Positions 36,364-45,585 of a stretch of 64,000 nt of DNA are shown one piece after another. The notes below the pieces were generated by a model, which saw only the letters and a program-made list of their open reading frames with translations, made no database searches and was not told the origin of the DNA. The stretch is from positions 496,001 to 560,000 of the forward strand of contig CAWJIB010000007.1 of NCBI GenBank assembly GCA_963842835.1. Direction: 5' to 3'. Numbering within the stretch: the stretch's first letter is position 1; every line of letters starts with the position of its first letter. The translations under genes were made by a program, and so were the position numbers. This DNA is from Roseiarcus sp963842835 (lineage in GTDB: Bacteria; Pseudomonadota; Alphaproteobacteria; Rhizobiales; Beijerinckiaceae).

Positions 36364-37097
36364 GGCGATCGGACTCCCTCCTCCGCCGAGGCGGTCTCGC
36401 CGACGGCGAGCAGCCGCGCCTGCGCCGCCGTATCGGCGAGCAGCGCCGCGCTGGGGCCCTCATGCACGATGCGGCCCCGATCGAGCACAATCGCGCGTTC
36501 GGTCAGTCGCAGCGCCAGCTCCGCCTTCTGCTCGACAAGCACGATCGTGGAGCGGCCCGCGTCGCGGATTGCGCGCAGAGCGTCATAAAGCGCCTCGACG
36601 ATGACCGGGGCCAGCCCCTCCATCGGTTCATCAAACAGCAGGATTTTCGGCGCCCCCGCCAAGGCCCGCCCGATCGCAAGCATCTGCTGTTCCCCGCCCG
36701 AAAGCTTGCCGCCTGGGTTGCGGCGCCGCTCCTTGAGCGGGGCGAACAAGGCGAAGACGTCGTCGACCGACCAGCCGCCCGGACGCCGCGCAATGGCGAG
36801 ATTTTCCCCGACCGTGAGCGAGGCGAAGATTTCCCGCTCCTGCGGGACATATCCGAGCCCCAGGCGATTGCGTCGGAACGGCGCCATCCGCTCGATCGGA
36901 CGGTCGTCGATGCGCACGCTGCCCCTGTGCAACGTCGTGAAGCCGATCAGCGATTTGAGCAGCGTCGTCTTGCCGACGCCGTTGCGGCCCAACACCGCCA
37001 ACGACCCGCCCCCCGGAACAGAAAAGGAGACGCTATCGAGGACGACCGTCGATCCGTAGCCAGCGCTCAGATCGTCGACGATCAGCGCCCCGTTCAT
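36360..37097 (-). CDS. livF: Branched-chain amino acid-type ABC transporter ATP-binding protein (LivF-like)
   Basis: The 245-residue NBD shows Walker A LGRNGVGKTT, the KTTLLKSLIGF helix, signature LSGGEQQMLAIGRAL and Walker B ILLFDEPMEGLAP. Its LivF identity comes from length and the PQEREIFASLTVGENL segment. Starts overlap the neighbours on both sides by four bases. The encoded protein pairs with the LivG-like ATPase at the LivHM permease. Confidence 0.93.
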   Translation of the reverse strand: MNGALIVDDLSAGYGSTVVLDSVSFSVPGGGSLAVLGRNGVGKTTLLKSLIGFTTLHRGSVRIDDRPIERMAPFRRNRLGLGYVPQEREIFASLTVGENLAIARRPGGWSVDDVFALFAPLKERRRNPGGKLSGGEQQMLAIGRALAGAPKILLFDEPMEGLAPVIVEALYDALRAIRDAGRSTIVLVEQKAELALRLTERAIVLDRGRIVHEGPSAALLADTAAQARLLAVGETASAEEGVRSP

Positions 37098-37861
37098 GCG
37101 GCGCTCCTTCCGAGATAGACCGCGCGCACGCGATCGTCGGCGGCGATTTCCGCAGGCGCGCCCCGCGTGAGCACGCCGCCAAGAACAAGCACGACGATCT
37201 CGCGCGCGAAACGGAAGACGAGTTCCATGTCGTGCTCGATCATCAGCACGGCGACGTCCGCCGGCAGGCGTTCGATCATCTCATGGATCGCGTGCGCTTC
37301 TCCGGAAGGCACGCCGGCGGCCGGCTCGTCGAGCAGCAAGACGCGGGGTCGCAGGGACAGCGCAATCCCGATCTCCAACAAGCGTTGGTCGCCGTAGCTG
37401 AGTTCCGACACGCGATTGCGAGCCAGACCCTCGAGGCCGACCTCGCGAAGCCAGACTTGAGCCTCCTCGACACAGGCGCGCCAGGCGGCGCCGTATCGAA
37501 GCATCCGCCAGCCCTTGCGGTCGCGCTCGGCGATGGCGATCGCGATATTGTCGATCGCCGTCTCTTCCGACAGAAGGGCGTTCAACTGGTGCGTGCGCAC
37601 CAATCCACGCCGGACGCGCTGTTCGGGAGGCAAGCGCTCGATGGATCGACCGTTGAGTTGGATGGCGCCGGCGTCAGCCCGAATTACGCCCGTCAGAAGA
37701 TTGACGAAAGTCGTTTTGCCGGCCCCGTTCGGGCCGATCAGGCCGATCCTGGCTCCCGGCGCCAAGTCGAGATCGATCTCGCGCGCAACGTTCAGCGCCC
37801 CGAAATTCTTGACGAGGCCCCGCACGCTCAGGACAGGGGATATTTCGGGCAACCGGTTCAT
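37094..37861 (-). CDS. livG: Branched-chain amino acid-type ABC transporter ATP-binding protein (LivG-like)
   Basis: The 255-residue product, from ATG 37861 overlapping the LivM stop, has Walker A IGPNGAGKTT and the LivG-type QLNGRSIERLPPEQRVRRGLVRTHQLNALLSEETAIDNI loop. Its signature is ELSYGDQRLLEIGIAL, a common LivG variant of LSGGQ, and its Walker B is VLLLDEPAAGVP. A longer upstream frame is unsupported. Substrates of such transporters include amino acids, amides, urea and aromatic or sugar acids. Confidence 0.93.
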   Translation of the reverse strand: MNRLPEISPVLSVRGLVKNFGALNVAREIDLDLAPGARIGLIGPNGAGKTTFVNLLTGVIRADAGAIQLNGRSIERLPPEQRVRRGLVRTHQLNALLSEETAIDNIAIAIAERDRKGWRMLRYGAAWRACVEEAQVWLREVGLEGLARNRVSELSYGDQRLLEIGIALSLRPRVLLLDEPAAGVPSGEAHAIHEMIERLPADVAVLMIEHDMELVFRFAREIVVLVLGGVLTRGAPAEIAADDRVRAVYLGRSAA

Positions 37862-38862
37862 CGGACATTTCCCGAGAGCCGGCGCTTCACGATGTCGGCG
37901 ACGCCCATCAGCCCGTCGTCGAGAAACAGGACGACGGCGATCATCAGGACTCCAATCACGAACATCCAACGGAACGGATCCATCTCCGCGGCGAAATCCT
38001 GAAGGACGACGTAAGCGACGGCGCCAACCAAGGCGCCGTAAAGTCGGCGCATCCCGCCCAGAGCCAGGACCATGAGCACGGTACCCGAGGCGAGCAAACT
38101 CATCGCGTTGAGCCCGACCGTTCCCGTCGACTGGGCCGCCACCGCGCCGGCCGATCCGGCCATTCCCGCCGAGAGCGCATAGGTCGCGACCAACCGGCCC
38201 CAGACCGGCGTCCCGATCGCGCGCATGCGCCTGACGTTCTGACGGACGCCGTTGATCGATCGTCCAAAGGGCGAGCGCACGATACGCCAGCTCAGGAGAA
38301 ACCAGGCGAGAAGGATCGCCGCGGAATAGAGATACGCCGTGCGACCCCAGAGATCGAAACGGAAATAGCCGAGAAGCGGCGCCAGCTCAGGCATCTGCAA
38401 ACCGTCGTCGCCGCCTGTCAGCGCATGCGCCTGGTTGGCCGTCTCGGCCGCCATCGCCGCTATCGCAAGCGTCAGCATCATGAGCGTGACGCCGCGCGTG
38501 TGCAGGATGAGCATGCCGGTCGCCAATCCGAACAGCGACGCGACGACCGTCGCAAAGACGAGGCCCAGGATCGGATCGGTCGTGAAATGAATGGCGCAGA
38601 TCGCCGCCCCGTAAGCGCCGACGCCGAAGAACGCCGCGTGACCGAGCGAAACGACGCCGGCGTGACCGAGCGCCAGATCGAGCGAAAGGGCGAACAGCGC
38701 CATAATGAACACGTTCGCGCCGAGCGTCAGACGGTCGGGAAACGCGAAAAAGACGAAAACGACGGCCGCCCAAGGAAGCAGACGACCGATCAACAATAAC
38801 AGACTTCGTCCGCTCCCGCCGCCCGGCGTTCCGTTCGAACGGTCGATTTCGTTGTCGCTCAT
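37858..38862 (-). CDS. livM: Branched-chain amino acid-type ABC transporter permease (LivM-like)
   Basis: The 334-residue inner-membrane protein shows the LivM signature ALSLDLALGHAGVVSLGHAAFFGVGAYGAA. GRSINGVRQNVRRMRAIGTPVWGRLVATYALSAGMAG follows as the ATPase-contacting loop, and ALGGMRRLYGALVGAVAYVVLQD lies near the end. The start is ATG 38862, overlapping the LivH stop by four bases. It forms the translocation pore with LivH. Confidence 0.93.
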   Translation of the reverse strand: MSDNEIDRSNGTPGGGSGRSLLLLIGRLLPWAAVVFVFFAFPDRLTLGANVFIMALFALSLDLALGHAGVVSLGHAAFFGVGAYGAAICAIHFTTDPILGLVFATVVASLFGLATGMLILHTRGVTLMMLTLAIAAMAAETANQAHALTGGDDGLQMPELAPLLGYFRFDLWGRTAYLYSAAILLAWFLLSWRIVRSPFGRSINGVRQNVRRMRAIGTPVWGRLVATYALSAGMAGSAGAVAAQSTGTVGLNAMSLLASGTVLMVLALGGMRRLYGALVGAVAYVVLQDFAAEMDPFRWMFVIGVLMIAVVLFLDDGLMGVADIVKRRLSGNVR

Positions 38863-39722
38863 GGCGCGGACCGAGCGGGCATCAAACCCTCGGGCCGCCA
38901 AAGCAGCAGCGCGACCACGAGCCCGTAGAACACATAAGGCGCGGCGCCCGGAATCAGATACTTCGAAAACGTGTCCACGACGCCGAGGCTCACCGCCGCC
39001 ACGAAAGATCCGCGGAAATTGCCAAGCCCGCCGACGCCTACGACGACGAGAAAGACAACGAGGTAGCGCAAAGCGTAGTAGGAATCGAGCGGCATCAATT
39101 GCGCGCCGACCACGGCCCCGAACGCCGCAAGCCCGCAGCCCAATGCGAAGGTGATCGTGAACAGCGAGCGCACGTCGACGCCGACGGCCTGACACATGTG
39201 CGGGTTGTCGACCGCCGCGCGCAATCGGGCGCCGAAGAGGGTGCCGTCGATGAGCGCCCACAGCAATCCCATCAGCGCGAACCCGATCGCGATCAGAAAT
39301 AGGCGGTAGGTCGGATAGCTGCGAAAACCTATGTTCGCCATGCCGTCGAGCACGGACGGGATCGGAACGGGCCGAACGCCGGGACCGAACACCGTCGTCA
39401 GAGCCGCGATGACGACAAACGTCAAACCGAAGGTCATGAGCGACTGCGGCAATTCGCCTTTGCGGTAGATCGGCCGATAGAGGACGAGTTCGGCGCAAGC
39501 CCCGAGCGCCGCCACGCCGAGCGTCGCGACGGCGAGCGCCGAGGCGAACGATGCGCCGGACTTTATCAGCGCGGCGGCCGCATAGCCGCCGATCATCGCG
39601 AAGGCGCCGTGCGCGAGATTAATGACGCGCATCAATCCCATGGTCACGGTCAGACCCACGGAGATGATGAAGAGCACCATTCCGTAGGCAAGTCCGTCAA
39701 GCAGGACAGTGAGATAAACCAT
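38859..39722 (-). CDS. livH: Branched-chain amino acid-type ABC transporter permease (LivH-like)
   Basis: The 287-residue permease shows the LivH start LLDGLAYGMVLFIISVGLTVTMGLMRVINLAHGAFAMIGGY. RAAVDNPHMCQAVGVDVRSLFTITFALGCGLAAFGAVVG carries the EAA-like loop. It follows the binding-protein gene by 34 bases and overlaps livM by four. All features of a complete pore subunit are present. Confidence 0.93.
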   Translation of the reverse strand: MVYLTVLLDGLAYGMVLFIISVGLTVTMGLMRVINLAHGAFAMIGGYAAAALIKSGASFASALAVATLGVAALGACAELVLYRPIYRKGELPQSLMTFGLTFVVIAALTTVFGPGVRPVPIPSVLDGMANIGFRSYPTYRLFLIAIGFALMGLLWALIDGTLFGARLRAAVDNPHMCQAVGVDVRSLFTITFALGCGLAAFGAVVGAQLMPLDSYYALRYLVVFLVVVGVGGLGNFRGSFVAAVSLGVVDTFSKYLIPGAAPYVFYGLVVALLLWRPEGLMPARSAP

Positions 39723-39756
39723 ACGCGAGTTCTCGCCCCAACGCAGCGACGCGCCG

Positions 39757-40935
39757 TTATTGAGGATGGCTGTCCTTCCAAGGGTCGCGGACCATCGGGA
39801 AGGTGGCGATGTTGATGTTGACCAGCTTGCCGTCCCTTTCCTCGACGCGGCGCAGGTAGATGTTCTGGATCATGTCGCGCTCTTTTTCGTCGATTTTCAT
39901 CGGTCCGCGAGGGCTGTCGAACTCGAGTCCCTTCCATAGGCTCATCGCCTGATCGGCCGTGACGCCGGCGCCGAACTTGGCCACCGCGCGGTAGATCAAC
40001 TCCATGCCGTCATAGGCGCCGACCGTGGCGAGATCGGGAACGGTGTCCGGCCCGAACATGGAGACGAGATCGGCCTTCAGCGCATTGTTCAGCGGGTTGT
40101 CGACGGTCTCGGTGTAGTGGAACGCCGAGACGACGCCGATCGCGGCCTTTCCGATCTTCGGCAAATCGATCTGCTGGGTCTCCGCCGTGCAGAGCAGTTT
40201 GATCCCATCGGGCTTGAGGCGCGCCGCCCAGGTGTTGATCATGCCGACGGTCGGCGGACCGCCGGGGCCGAAGATGAACAGGGCGTCGGGCTTATCCTGC
40301 GCGATGCGTTCGAAGAAGGGAGCAAAATCCGTCGTCGCCAACGGAATGTGGATCAACTCAAGGACCTCGCCGCCCGCCCCCTTGAAGGTTTCGGTGAAAG
40401 CGGCCTCGGCGTCATAGCCGGCGGTGTAATCGGAGACCGCGGTCACGACACGTTTGACGTTGTTCTGCGTCGCCCATTTGGCGATCTGCCCGGCGACTTC
40501 GGGAAGCGTGTGACTGACGCGCACGAAATACGGGGACTTGCGAGTCACCACGGCCGTCGGCGTATTGAACAGCACCGTCGGGATCTTCAATTCGGTGACG
40601 AGATCGGCAACCGCCAGCGCGTTCGGCGTGAAGACGATGCCGCCGAGAGAATTCACCTTGTCGCGGACGATCAGTTGTTGAACGACCTGTTTGGCCCGGA
40701 CCGGGTCTGGCCCGCCGTCGTCGCGGTAGACCACCTCGATATCGGTCCCGTTGACGCTCTTGCCGTGCTGCTTCTGATAAACCTCGATCGCCTGCTGGAA
40801 CTGCTGCCCCCATCGAGCGAACGGTCCCGAAAACGTCCCCACAACGCCGACCTTGACCGTGTCGGCGAAGGTCGGACCCGCCGAAAGCAAGAAACTCAAG
40901 GCCGCGCAAAATCGAAATGCACGTCTGATCGTCAT
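39757..40935 (-). CDS. Branched-chain amino acid-type ABC transporter substrate-binding protein
   Basis: The product (392 residues) has a Sec signal peptide (RRAFRFCAALSFLLSAGPTFA) followed by a peripla_BP_6 domain: VKVGVVGTFSGPFARWGQQFQQAIEVY and a central IVFTPNALAVADLVTELKIPTVL segment. I chose the second of two close ATGs (40935). The GGAGG ribosome-binding site abuts the first ATG at 40941 but is six bases from the second. It leads the operon and is divergent from the dehydratase operon across a palindromic region. Confidence 0.92.
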   Translation of the reverse strand: MTIRRAFRFCAALSFLLSAGPTFADTVKVGVVGTFSGPFARWGQQFQQAIEVYQKQHGKSVNGTDIEVVYRDDGGPDPVRAKQVVQQLIVRDKVNSLGGIVFTPNALAVADLVTELKIPTVLFNTPTAVVTRKSPYFVRVSHTLPEVAGQIAKWATQNNVKRVVTAVSDYTAGYDAEAAFTETFKGAGGEVLELIHIPLATTDFAPFFERIAQDKPDALFIFGPGGPPTVGMINTWAARLKPDGIKLLCTAETQQIDLPKIGKAAIGVVSAFHYTETVDNPLNNALKADLVSMFGPDTVPDLATVGAYDGMELIYRAVAKFGAGVTADQAMSLWKGLEFDSPRGPMKIDEKERDMIQNIYLRRVEERDGKLVNINIATFPMVRDPWKDSHPQ

Positions 40936-40988
40936 CGTCATCCCTCCTGCCGGTTCCGCCCAACTCGCGTTGTCATTTTCCGCAAGAT

Positions 40989-41013
40989 TGACACTCCTAT
41001 CGTGACATGTCAA
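40989..41013. promoter_or_regulatory. Palindromic sequence in the divergent transporter/dehydratase promoter region
   Basis: TTGACA (40989-40994) and TGTCAA (41008-41013) form an inverted repeat, and TGACATGTCA (41003-41012) is itself a perfect 10-bp palindrome. It lies between two divergent operons, one of which encodes a MarR regulator, and so is a candidate MarR-type operator. TTGACA could also be a -35 element. Confidence 0.45.
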
Positions 41014-41113
41014 CATCAAGGTTAAGTAAGTGATCGTCGAAGCTCGGCCGAACGGACGGTTCCTAAGATCGGGAGCGAATCTGCGAGGTCGCCGCCGGCG
41101 ACCGGGAGGGCGT

Positions 41114-42793
41114 ATGAAGAGAAAGCTTCGCAGCAATTACGAGATCGGCACGTCGTTCTGGGCGGTGCGCCGCGCGCAATGGCGGGCGTTGGGCCTCACC
41201 GACGAAGACATGGCGAAGCCGAAAATCGCAATCGTGAACACGTCGTCGGAACTTGCGATCTGCTTCAGCCATCTCGACGGCGTCGCAAAGGTCGTGAAAG
41301 AAGGCGTTCGCGCCGCCGGCGGCCTGCCGTTCGAGATCCGCACCGCCGCTCCGAGCGACTTCATCCACAGCGCCGGCCGGGCGGGCACTTACATCCTGCC
41401 CTCGCGCGATCTGATCACCAACGACATCGAGGTCCAGGTCGAGGGCGCGCAACTCGACGGCATGGTGTGTCTGGCCTCTTGCGACAAGACGACGCCGGGC
41501 CAGCTCATGGCGGCGGCGCGCTTGAATATTCCCACGATCGTCGTGGTCTGCGGCTATCAAGGCAGCGGTGTCTACAAGGGAAAGCACGTCGACATCGAGG
41601 ACGTCTTTCTTCACGCGGGCTATCACCTCGTCGGCAACACTTCGCTCGAAGATCTCAGGGGCATGAGCGAACATGCGATCACCAGTCCGGGCGTATGCGC
41701 GGGTATGGGGACCGCGAATTCCATGCATATCGCGTGCGAAGCCCTCGGCATGGCGTTGCCCGGGTCCGCGCCGGTCGCTGCGAACAGCGAAAAGATGTTC
41801 GACTTCGCGCGGCGCTCCGGGGAGCGCATCGTCGACATGGTTTGGGAGGATCTGCGTCCGCGCGCCATTCTCACGCCGTCAGCTTTCGCGAACGCCGTCA
41901 GGACCGTGTGTTCGGCGAGCGCGTCGATCAATACAGTCAAACATTTGCAAGCGATCGCCGTGGAAGCGCGATGCGAGGTCGACGTCTACGAATTGTTCGA
42001 GCGCGAGGGCGCTTCGACGCCCGTCTTGTGCGCGGTGCGCCCCAACGGCGAGTCTTCGATCGAGGAACTGGAGGCGGCGGGCGGCGCTCGTTCGTTGATG
42101 AAAAGCCTCGCGCCGCTTCTCGACGGCGAAGCCGTTACGGTGTCGGGACGGACGCTCTCGGAAAACGTCGCGCAAGCTCTGCCGCCCAACGGGGAAACCA
42201 TTCGACCGCTCGCGCAGCCGATTTCCGATAAGCCCGCGATCGTGATCGTGCGCGGCAGTCTCGCCCCCGAGGGCGCCATCATCAAGATGGGCTTGCGCTG
42301 GGACAGAAAGCTGCAGGTTTCAGGGCGGGCGCGGGTCTTTCACGCGCCCGACCAGGCGGTCGCAGCGGTCCGCCAAGGTCAAATCAAGCCGGGCGACATT
42401 GTGGTGCTCGCGGGTCTGGGGCTTCAAGGGGGACCGGGCATGGGCATGGCCTCGCGCGTGGTCTTCGCACTCGAAGGCGCCGGACTCGGTCCGGAGGTCC
42501 CGTTCATCACGGACGGACAATTGTCGGGCTTGGTCAACAAAGGCCTGATTGTCGGCGAGGTGAGTCCCGAGGCGGCAGTCGGAGGCCCGCTCGGTCTCGT
42601 CCACGACGGCGATCTCATCGAAATCGACGTGGCGGCCCGCAAGGTCGAGCTTCAAATCGATCCAACAGAATGGGCCAATCGACGCGAGCGATTCGAGCGC
42701 ATCGTCAAGGAGACGCCCGAGGGCTGGCTCACGATCTACGCGCGCTCGGTGCGATCGCTGTCGAGCGGCGCGACGCTGGTGGGGCCGACTTGA
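41114..42793 (+). CDS. IlvD/EDD-family sugar-acid dehydratase
   Basis: The 559-residue product belongs to the Fe-S dehydratases of dihydroxyacids and aldonates. The three cluster-region cysteines expected of [2Fe-2S] sugar-acid dehydratases are at about 50 (ELAICFSHLDG), 123 (ASCDKTTPG) and 195 (GVCAGMGTANS). Lys125 fits the carbamylated magnesium ligand. The start is ATG 41114 after GGGAGGG. Context (SMP-30 lactonase, aconitase X, ABC transporter) favours an aldonate over the valine-pathway substrate. It leads a plus-strand operon. Confidence 0.92.
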   Translation: MKRKLRSNYEIGTSFWAVRRAQWRALGLTDEDMAKPKIAIVNTSSELAICFSHLDGVAKVVKEGVRAAGGLPFEIRTAAPSDFIHSAGRAGTYILPSRDLITNDIEVQVEGAQLDGMVCLASCDKTTPGQLMAAARLNIPTIVVVCGYQGSGVYKGKHVDIEDVFLHAGYHLVGNTSLEDLRGMSEHAITSPGVCAGMGTANSMHIACEALGMALPGSAPVAANSEKMFDFARRSGERIVDMVWEDLRPRAILTPSAFANAVRTVCSASASINTVKHLQAIAVEARCEVDVYELFEREGASTPVLCAVRPNGESSIEELEAAGGARSLMKSLAPLLDGEAVTVSGRTLSENVAQALPPNGETIRPLAQPISDKPAIVIVRGSLAPEGAIIKMGLRWDRKLQVSGRARVFHAPDQAVAAVRQGQIKPGDIVVLAGLGLQGGPGMGMASRVVFALEGAGLGPEVPFITDGQLSGLVNKGLIVGEVSPEAAVGGPLGLVHDGDLIEIDVAARKVELQIDPTEWANRRERFERIVKETPEGWLTIYARSVRSLSSGATLVGPT

Positions 42794-42855
42794 CCAAAGC
42801 GACCGCGTTGGCGCACGTCTCGCCTCGCCAATGGACGAAAGAGGCGAACTTTCAG

Positions 42856-43398
42856 ATGGCGGGAAGCAGGAAGGCGAGCGGCGAGCCGAAGCGAGCGAGC
42901 GGTTTGGCGGACGACTACGTGGCGGTTCTGATCATCGCGATCGCCAACCGACTGACGCGCGGCGCATCGAAATATTACCGCGAGGTGTGGAACCTTGGTG
43001 TGGTCGAGTGGCGGGTCATCGTCAGTCTCAGACAGGAAGGTCGCCGATCAATCGGCGAAATAGCGGAGGCTGCGGATCTCGACAAAGGGGCCGTCAGCCG
43101 CAGCGTCAAACTGCTCTGCGAGCGCGGGCTGCTCAATGCAGAATCCGGAGTCGGACAACTCAATCAAGTGAGCCTCACGGCCACAGGCAAGCGGCTGTTG
43201 GAGAAACTTCGCGCGGCGGGGCGTCGGCGCGAAGCCCGACTGATGGCGGGTTTCACGCCGGACGAGCGGCCGTTGCTGCTGGGCTTTTTGAATCGTCTGC
43301 TTTCACAAGTCGATTTCATGAATGCGCGCGGCGGCGACGGCGTCGGGAAAGAGGCGGCGGAGGCTCGTCTGAGCGAGGCCACCCGCGGGGGAACGTGA
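42856..43398 (+). CDS. MarR-family transcriptional regulator
   Basis: The 180-residue product has a MarR winged helix: LGVVEWRVIVSLRQEGRRSIGEIAEAADLDKGAVSRSVKLLCERGLLNAE with a short wing. ATG 42856 is used. A TTG at 42790 overlapping the dehydratase stop (TTGA) would add 22 residues and is possible given the coupling habit of this genome. Encoded inside the operon, it probably autoregulates the divergent operons through the palindrome near 41003. Confidence 0.9.
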   Translation: MAGSRKASGEPKRASGLADDYVAVLIIAIANRLTRGASKYYREVWNLGVVEWRVIVSLRQEGRRSIGEIAEAADLDKGAVSRSVKLLCERGLLNAESGVGQLNQVSLTATGKRLLEKLRAAGRRREARLMAGFTPDERPLLLGFLNRLLSQVDFMNARGGDGVGKEAAEARLSEATRGGT

Positions 43399-43405
43399 GG
43401 CGGCG

Positions 43406-44284
43406 ATGATCGACTTTAGCGTGGTTGCGCCAGGGGGAGCGCAGCAATTGGCGGAATCGCCGGTTTGGTGCGCGCGGACGCGAAGACTCTGGTGGGTGGA
43501 CGTCGTGCGCGCTCGGCTTCATTGGCTCGACCCCGCCTCCGGCGCACGCGACGTCTTCGACCTGCCCGGCAAAGCCGCCGGCTGCTGCGCGCTTCGCGCC
43601 GCAGGCGGATTGGCGGTCGCCATCGACGACGCCTTGCACGCCTTCGATTCGCTTACCGGGGCGCTCGCCAGGCTTGTCGCGCCGGAAACCGGGCGCCCGC
43701 TCAATCGATTGAACGACGGCAAGGCGGATCGACGCGGCCGCCTCTGGGTCGGGACAATGAACGCGCAGGCGTTCGAGCCCGAAGGCGGTCTTTACCGGGT
43801 CGCCCCCGACCTAGCCGTGCAGCGGCAATTCGGGGACGTCGTCATACCCAACTCGATCGCCTTCAGCCCGGACGATCGCACGTTCTATTTCGCTGATACG
43901 CGCCGATTTACGATTTGGGCCTTCGACTTCGATTTGGCTGAGGGGCGAATCGCCAACCGGCGCGTCTTCGCCGACGCCCGCGATCATCCCGGTCGCCCGG
44001 ACGGATCGACCGTCGACGCCGAAGGCTTTCTCTGGAACGCCGAGATCATGGGCGGGCGGCTGGTGCGTTACGCCCCGGACGGACGCATCGATCGTATCGT
44101 GGAGCTTCCCGTTCCGCGCCCGACATCCTGCGCCTTCGGCGGCGCGGCGCTCGACACGCTCTACGTGACGAGCATGTCGCTCGGGCTGAGCGACGCGGAT
44201 TTGGCCCAGTCTCCGCATTCGGGCGGGGTATTCGCCTTCGACCCCGGCGTGCGCGGATTGCCCGAGCCGATGTTCGCCGGCTGA
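43406..44284 (+). CDS. SMP-30/gluconolactonase family protein
   Basis: This 292-residue beta-propeller lactonase has LAESPVWCARTRRLWWVD (metal glutamate, with Ser instead of Gly after it), RLNDGKADRRGRLWVGTMN, NSIAFSPDDRTFYFADT and PDGSTVDAEGFLWNAE. It would open an aldonolactone to an aldonate, the likely substrate of the dehydratase encoded upstream. It lies seven bases after the MarR gene and 17 before the aconitase X gene. Confidence 0.92.
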   Translation: MIDFSVVAPGGAQQLAESPVWCARTRRLWWVDVVRARLHWLDPASGARDVFDLPGKAAGCCALRAAGGLAVAIDDALHAFDSLTGALARLVAPETGRPLNRLNDGKADRRGRLWVGTMNAQAFEPEGGLYRVAPDLAVQRQFGDVVIPNSIAFSPDDRTFYFADTRRFTIWAFDFDLAEGRIANRRVFADARDHPGRPDGSTVDAEGFLWNAEIMGGRLVRYAPDGRIDRIVELPVPRPTSCAFGGAALDTLYVTSMSLGLSDADLAQSPHSGGVFAFDPGVRGLPEPMFAG

Positions 44285-44301
44285 ACCAAGCAGGAGGAAA
44301 C

Positions 44302-45585
44302 ATGATCCTCACCGATCCGGAAAAGGCGATGTTGGACGGCGCGCGCGGCCCGGCGCATCGCAAGGCGATGGAGCTGCTGGTGCGCTACGGCCAAGCGCTC
44401 GGCGCCGAGCGCTTCGTCGAGACGCGCAACGTCGCCACCGTGACCACGGTCACCAATCCGATCGTGCGCAAAGTTGCGCTCGAACACGGCATGGACGGGG
44501 TTTTTTCGCGCTTCAACCTCGACAGCGACGAGATCGTTGCGACGCCGACCTTCGAGGCCGCGACCTGTCAGCTCATTCACGGCATCTATCGCAGCGAAGC
44601 GCGCGAATTCGGCGTCGCCGAGGACGCCATTCGCCTTCACGACGAGAGCGAACGCTATTTCGGCCGTCGCGGCGTCCAGATGCTTTCCACCTGTACCCCG
44701 TATCAGGTCGGCAACGTGCCCACGCTCGGCGAGCACTGCGCCTGGATGGAATCTTCGGCGGTCGTCTACTGCAACTCGGTGCTCGGCGGGCGGACGAACA
44801 CCGAAGGGAGGGAGAGCACGAGCGCCGCCGCGGTGACCGGACGCATTCCCTATTGGGGTCTGCACGTTCCCGAAAACAGGGTCGGCGATCTGCAGTTTCG
44901 CGTGGAGATCGAGGTCGAGTCCATGCGGGACTGGGGCCTCTTCGGCTATTACGTCGGCGAAATCGCGCAGGACGCAATCCCGGTTCTCAACGGCGTGCGT
45001 TCGACTCCCAATCTGCCGCGACTGAAGCATTTCGGCGCCTCCGCGGCGTCGTCGGGCGGCGTCGAATTGTTTCATATCCCCGGCGTCACTCCCGAGGCGC
45101 GAACGCTCGATCACGCGCTACGCCGCGGCGGTTCGGCGACAGCGTATGTGTACGGCGCCGCCGAGCGTAAGTTGGCCTATGACCGACTGAACTCCGGCGC
45201 CTCGGACCCGAACGTCGACTTTGTCATGCTCGGCTGTCCGCACGATTCGATCGAGCAAGTCTGGGAGGCCGCGCGGTTGCTCGACGGCAAGCGGATCAGC
45301 GCCAACGTCAATCTGTGGATCCATACGCCGCGCGCGATCAAGGAAGTCGCCGACCGCAGCGGGTATACGGCGATGATCGAGAGCGCCGGAGCCCGGCTGC
45401 TCAGCGACACATGCCCCGCGATCAGCCGAATCCTGCCGAAGGGCGTGAAGGTCGTCGCCACCAATTCGGCCAAGCAGGCGCATTATCTGCCCGCGATCGC
45501 GCTGGGCGCGCAAGCGTGGTTCGGCTCCCTGGAGGACTGCATCGACGCCGCCTTGACGGGACGCTGGGCTGGAGAATCGCCATGA
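44302..45585 (+). CDS. Aconitase X catalytic (large) subunit
   Basis: The 427-residue product matches the AcnX catalytic domain (DUF521): LTDPEKAMLDGARGPAHRKAMELLVRYG, CTPYQVGNVPTLGEHCAWMESSAVVYCNSVLGGRTNTEGRES, VMLGCPHDSIEQV and SDTCPAISRILPKGVK. The cysteines of STCTPY, LGC and TCPA are candidate Fe-S ligands. Known AcnX enzymes dehydrate cis-3-hydroxy-L-proline or mevalonate 5-phosphate. No proline racemase or mevalonate gene is nearby, so the substrate may be a sugar-derived acid. AGGAGG precedes ATG 44302. Confidence 0.9.
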   Translation: MILTDPEKAMLDGARGPAHRKAMELLVRYGQALGAERFVETRNVATVTTVTNPIVRKVALEHGMDGVFSRFNLDSDEIVATPTFEAATCQLIHGIYRSEAREFGVAEDAIRLHDESERYFGRRGVQMLSTCTPYQVGNVPTLGEHCAWMESSAVVYCNSVLGGRTNTEGRESTSAAAVTGRIPYWGLHVPENRVGDLQFRVEIEVESMRDWGLFGYYVGEIAQDAIPVLNGVRSTPNLPRLKHFGASAASSGGVELFHIPGVTPEARTLDHALRRGGSATAYVYGAAERKLAYDRLNSGASDPNVDFVMLGCPHDSIEQVWEAARLLDGKRISANVNLWIHTPRAIKEVADRSGYTAMIESAGARLLSDTCPAISRILPKGVKVVATNSAKQAHYLPAIALGAQAWFGSLEDCIDAALTGRWAGESP

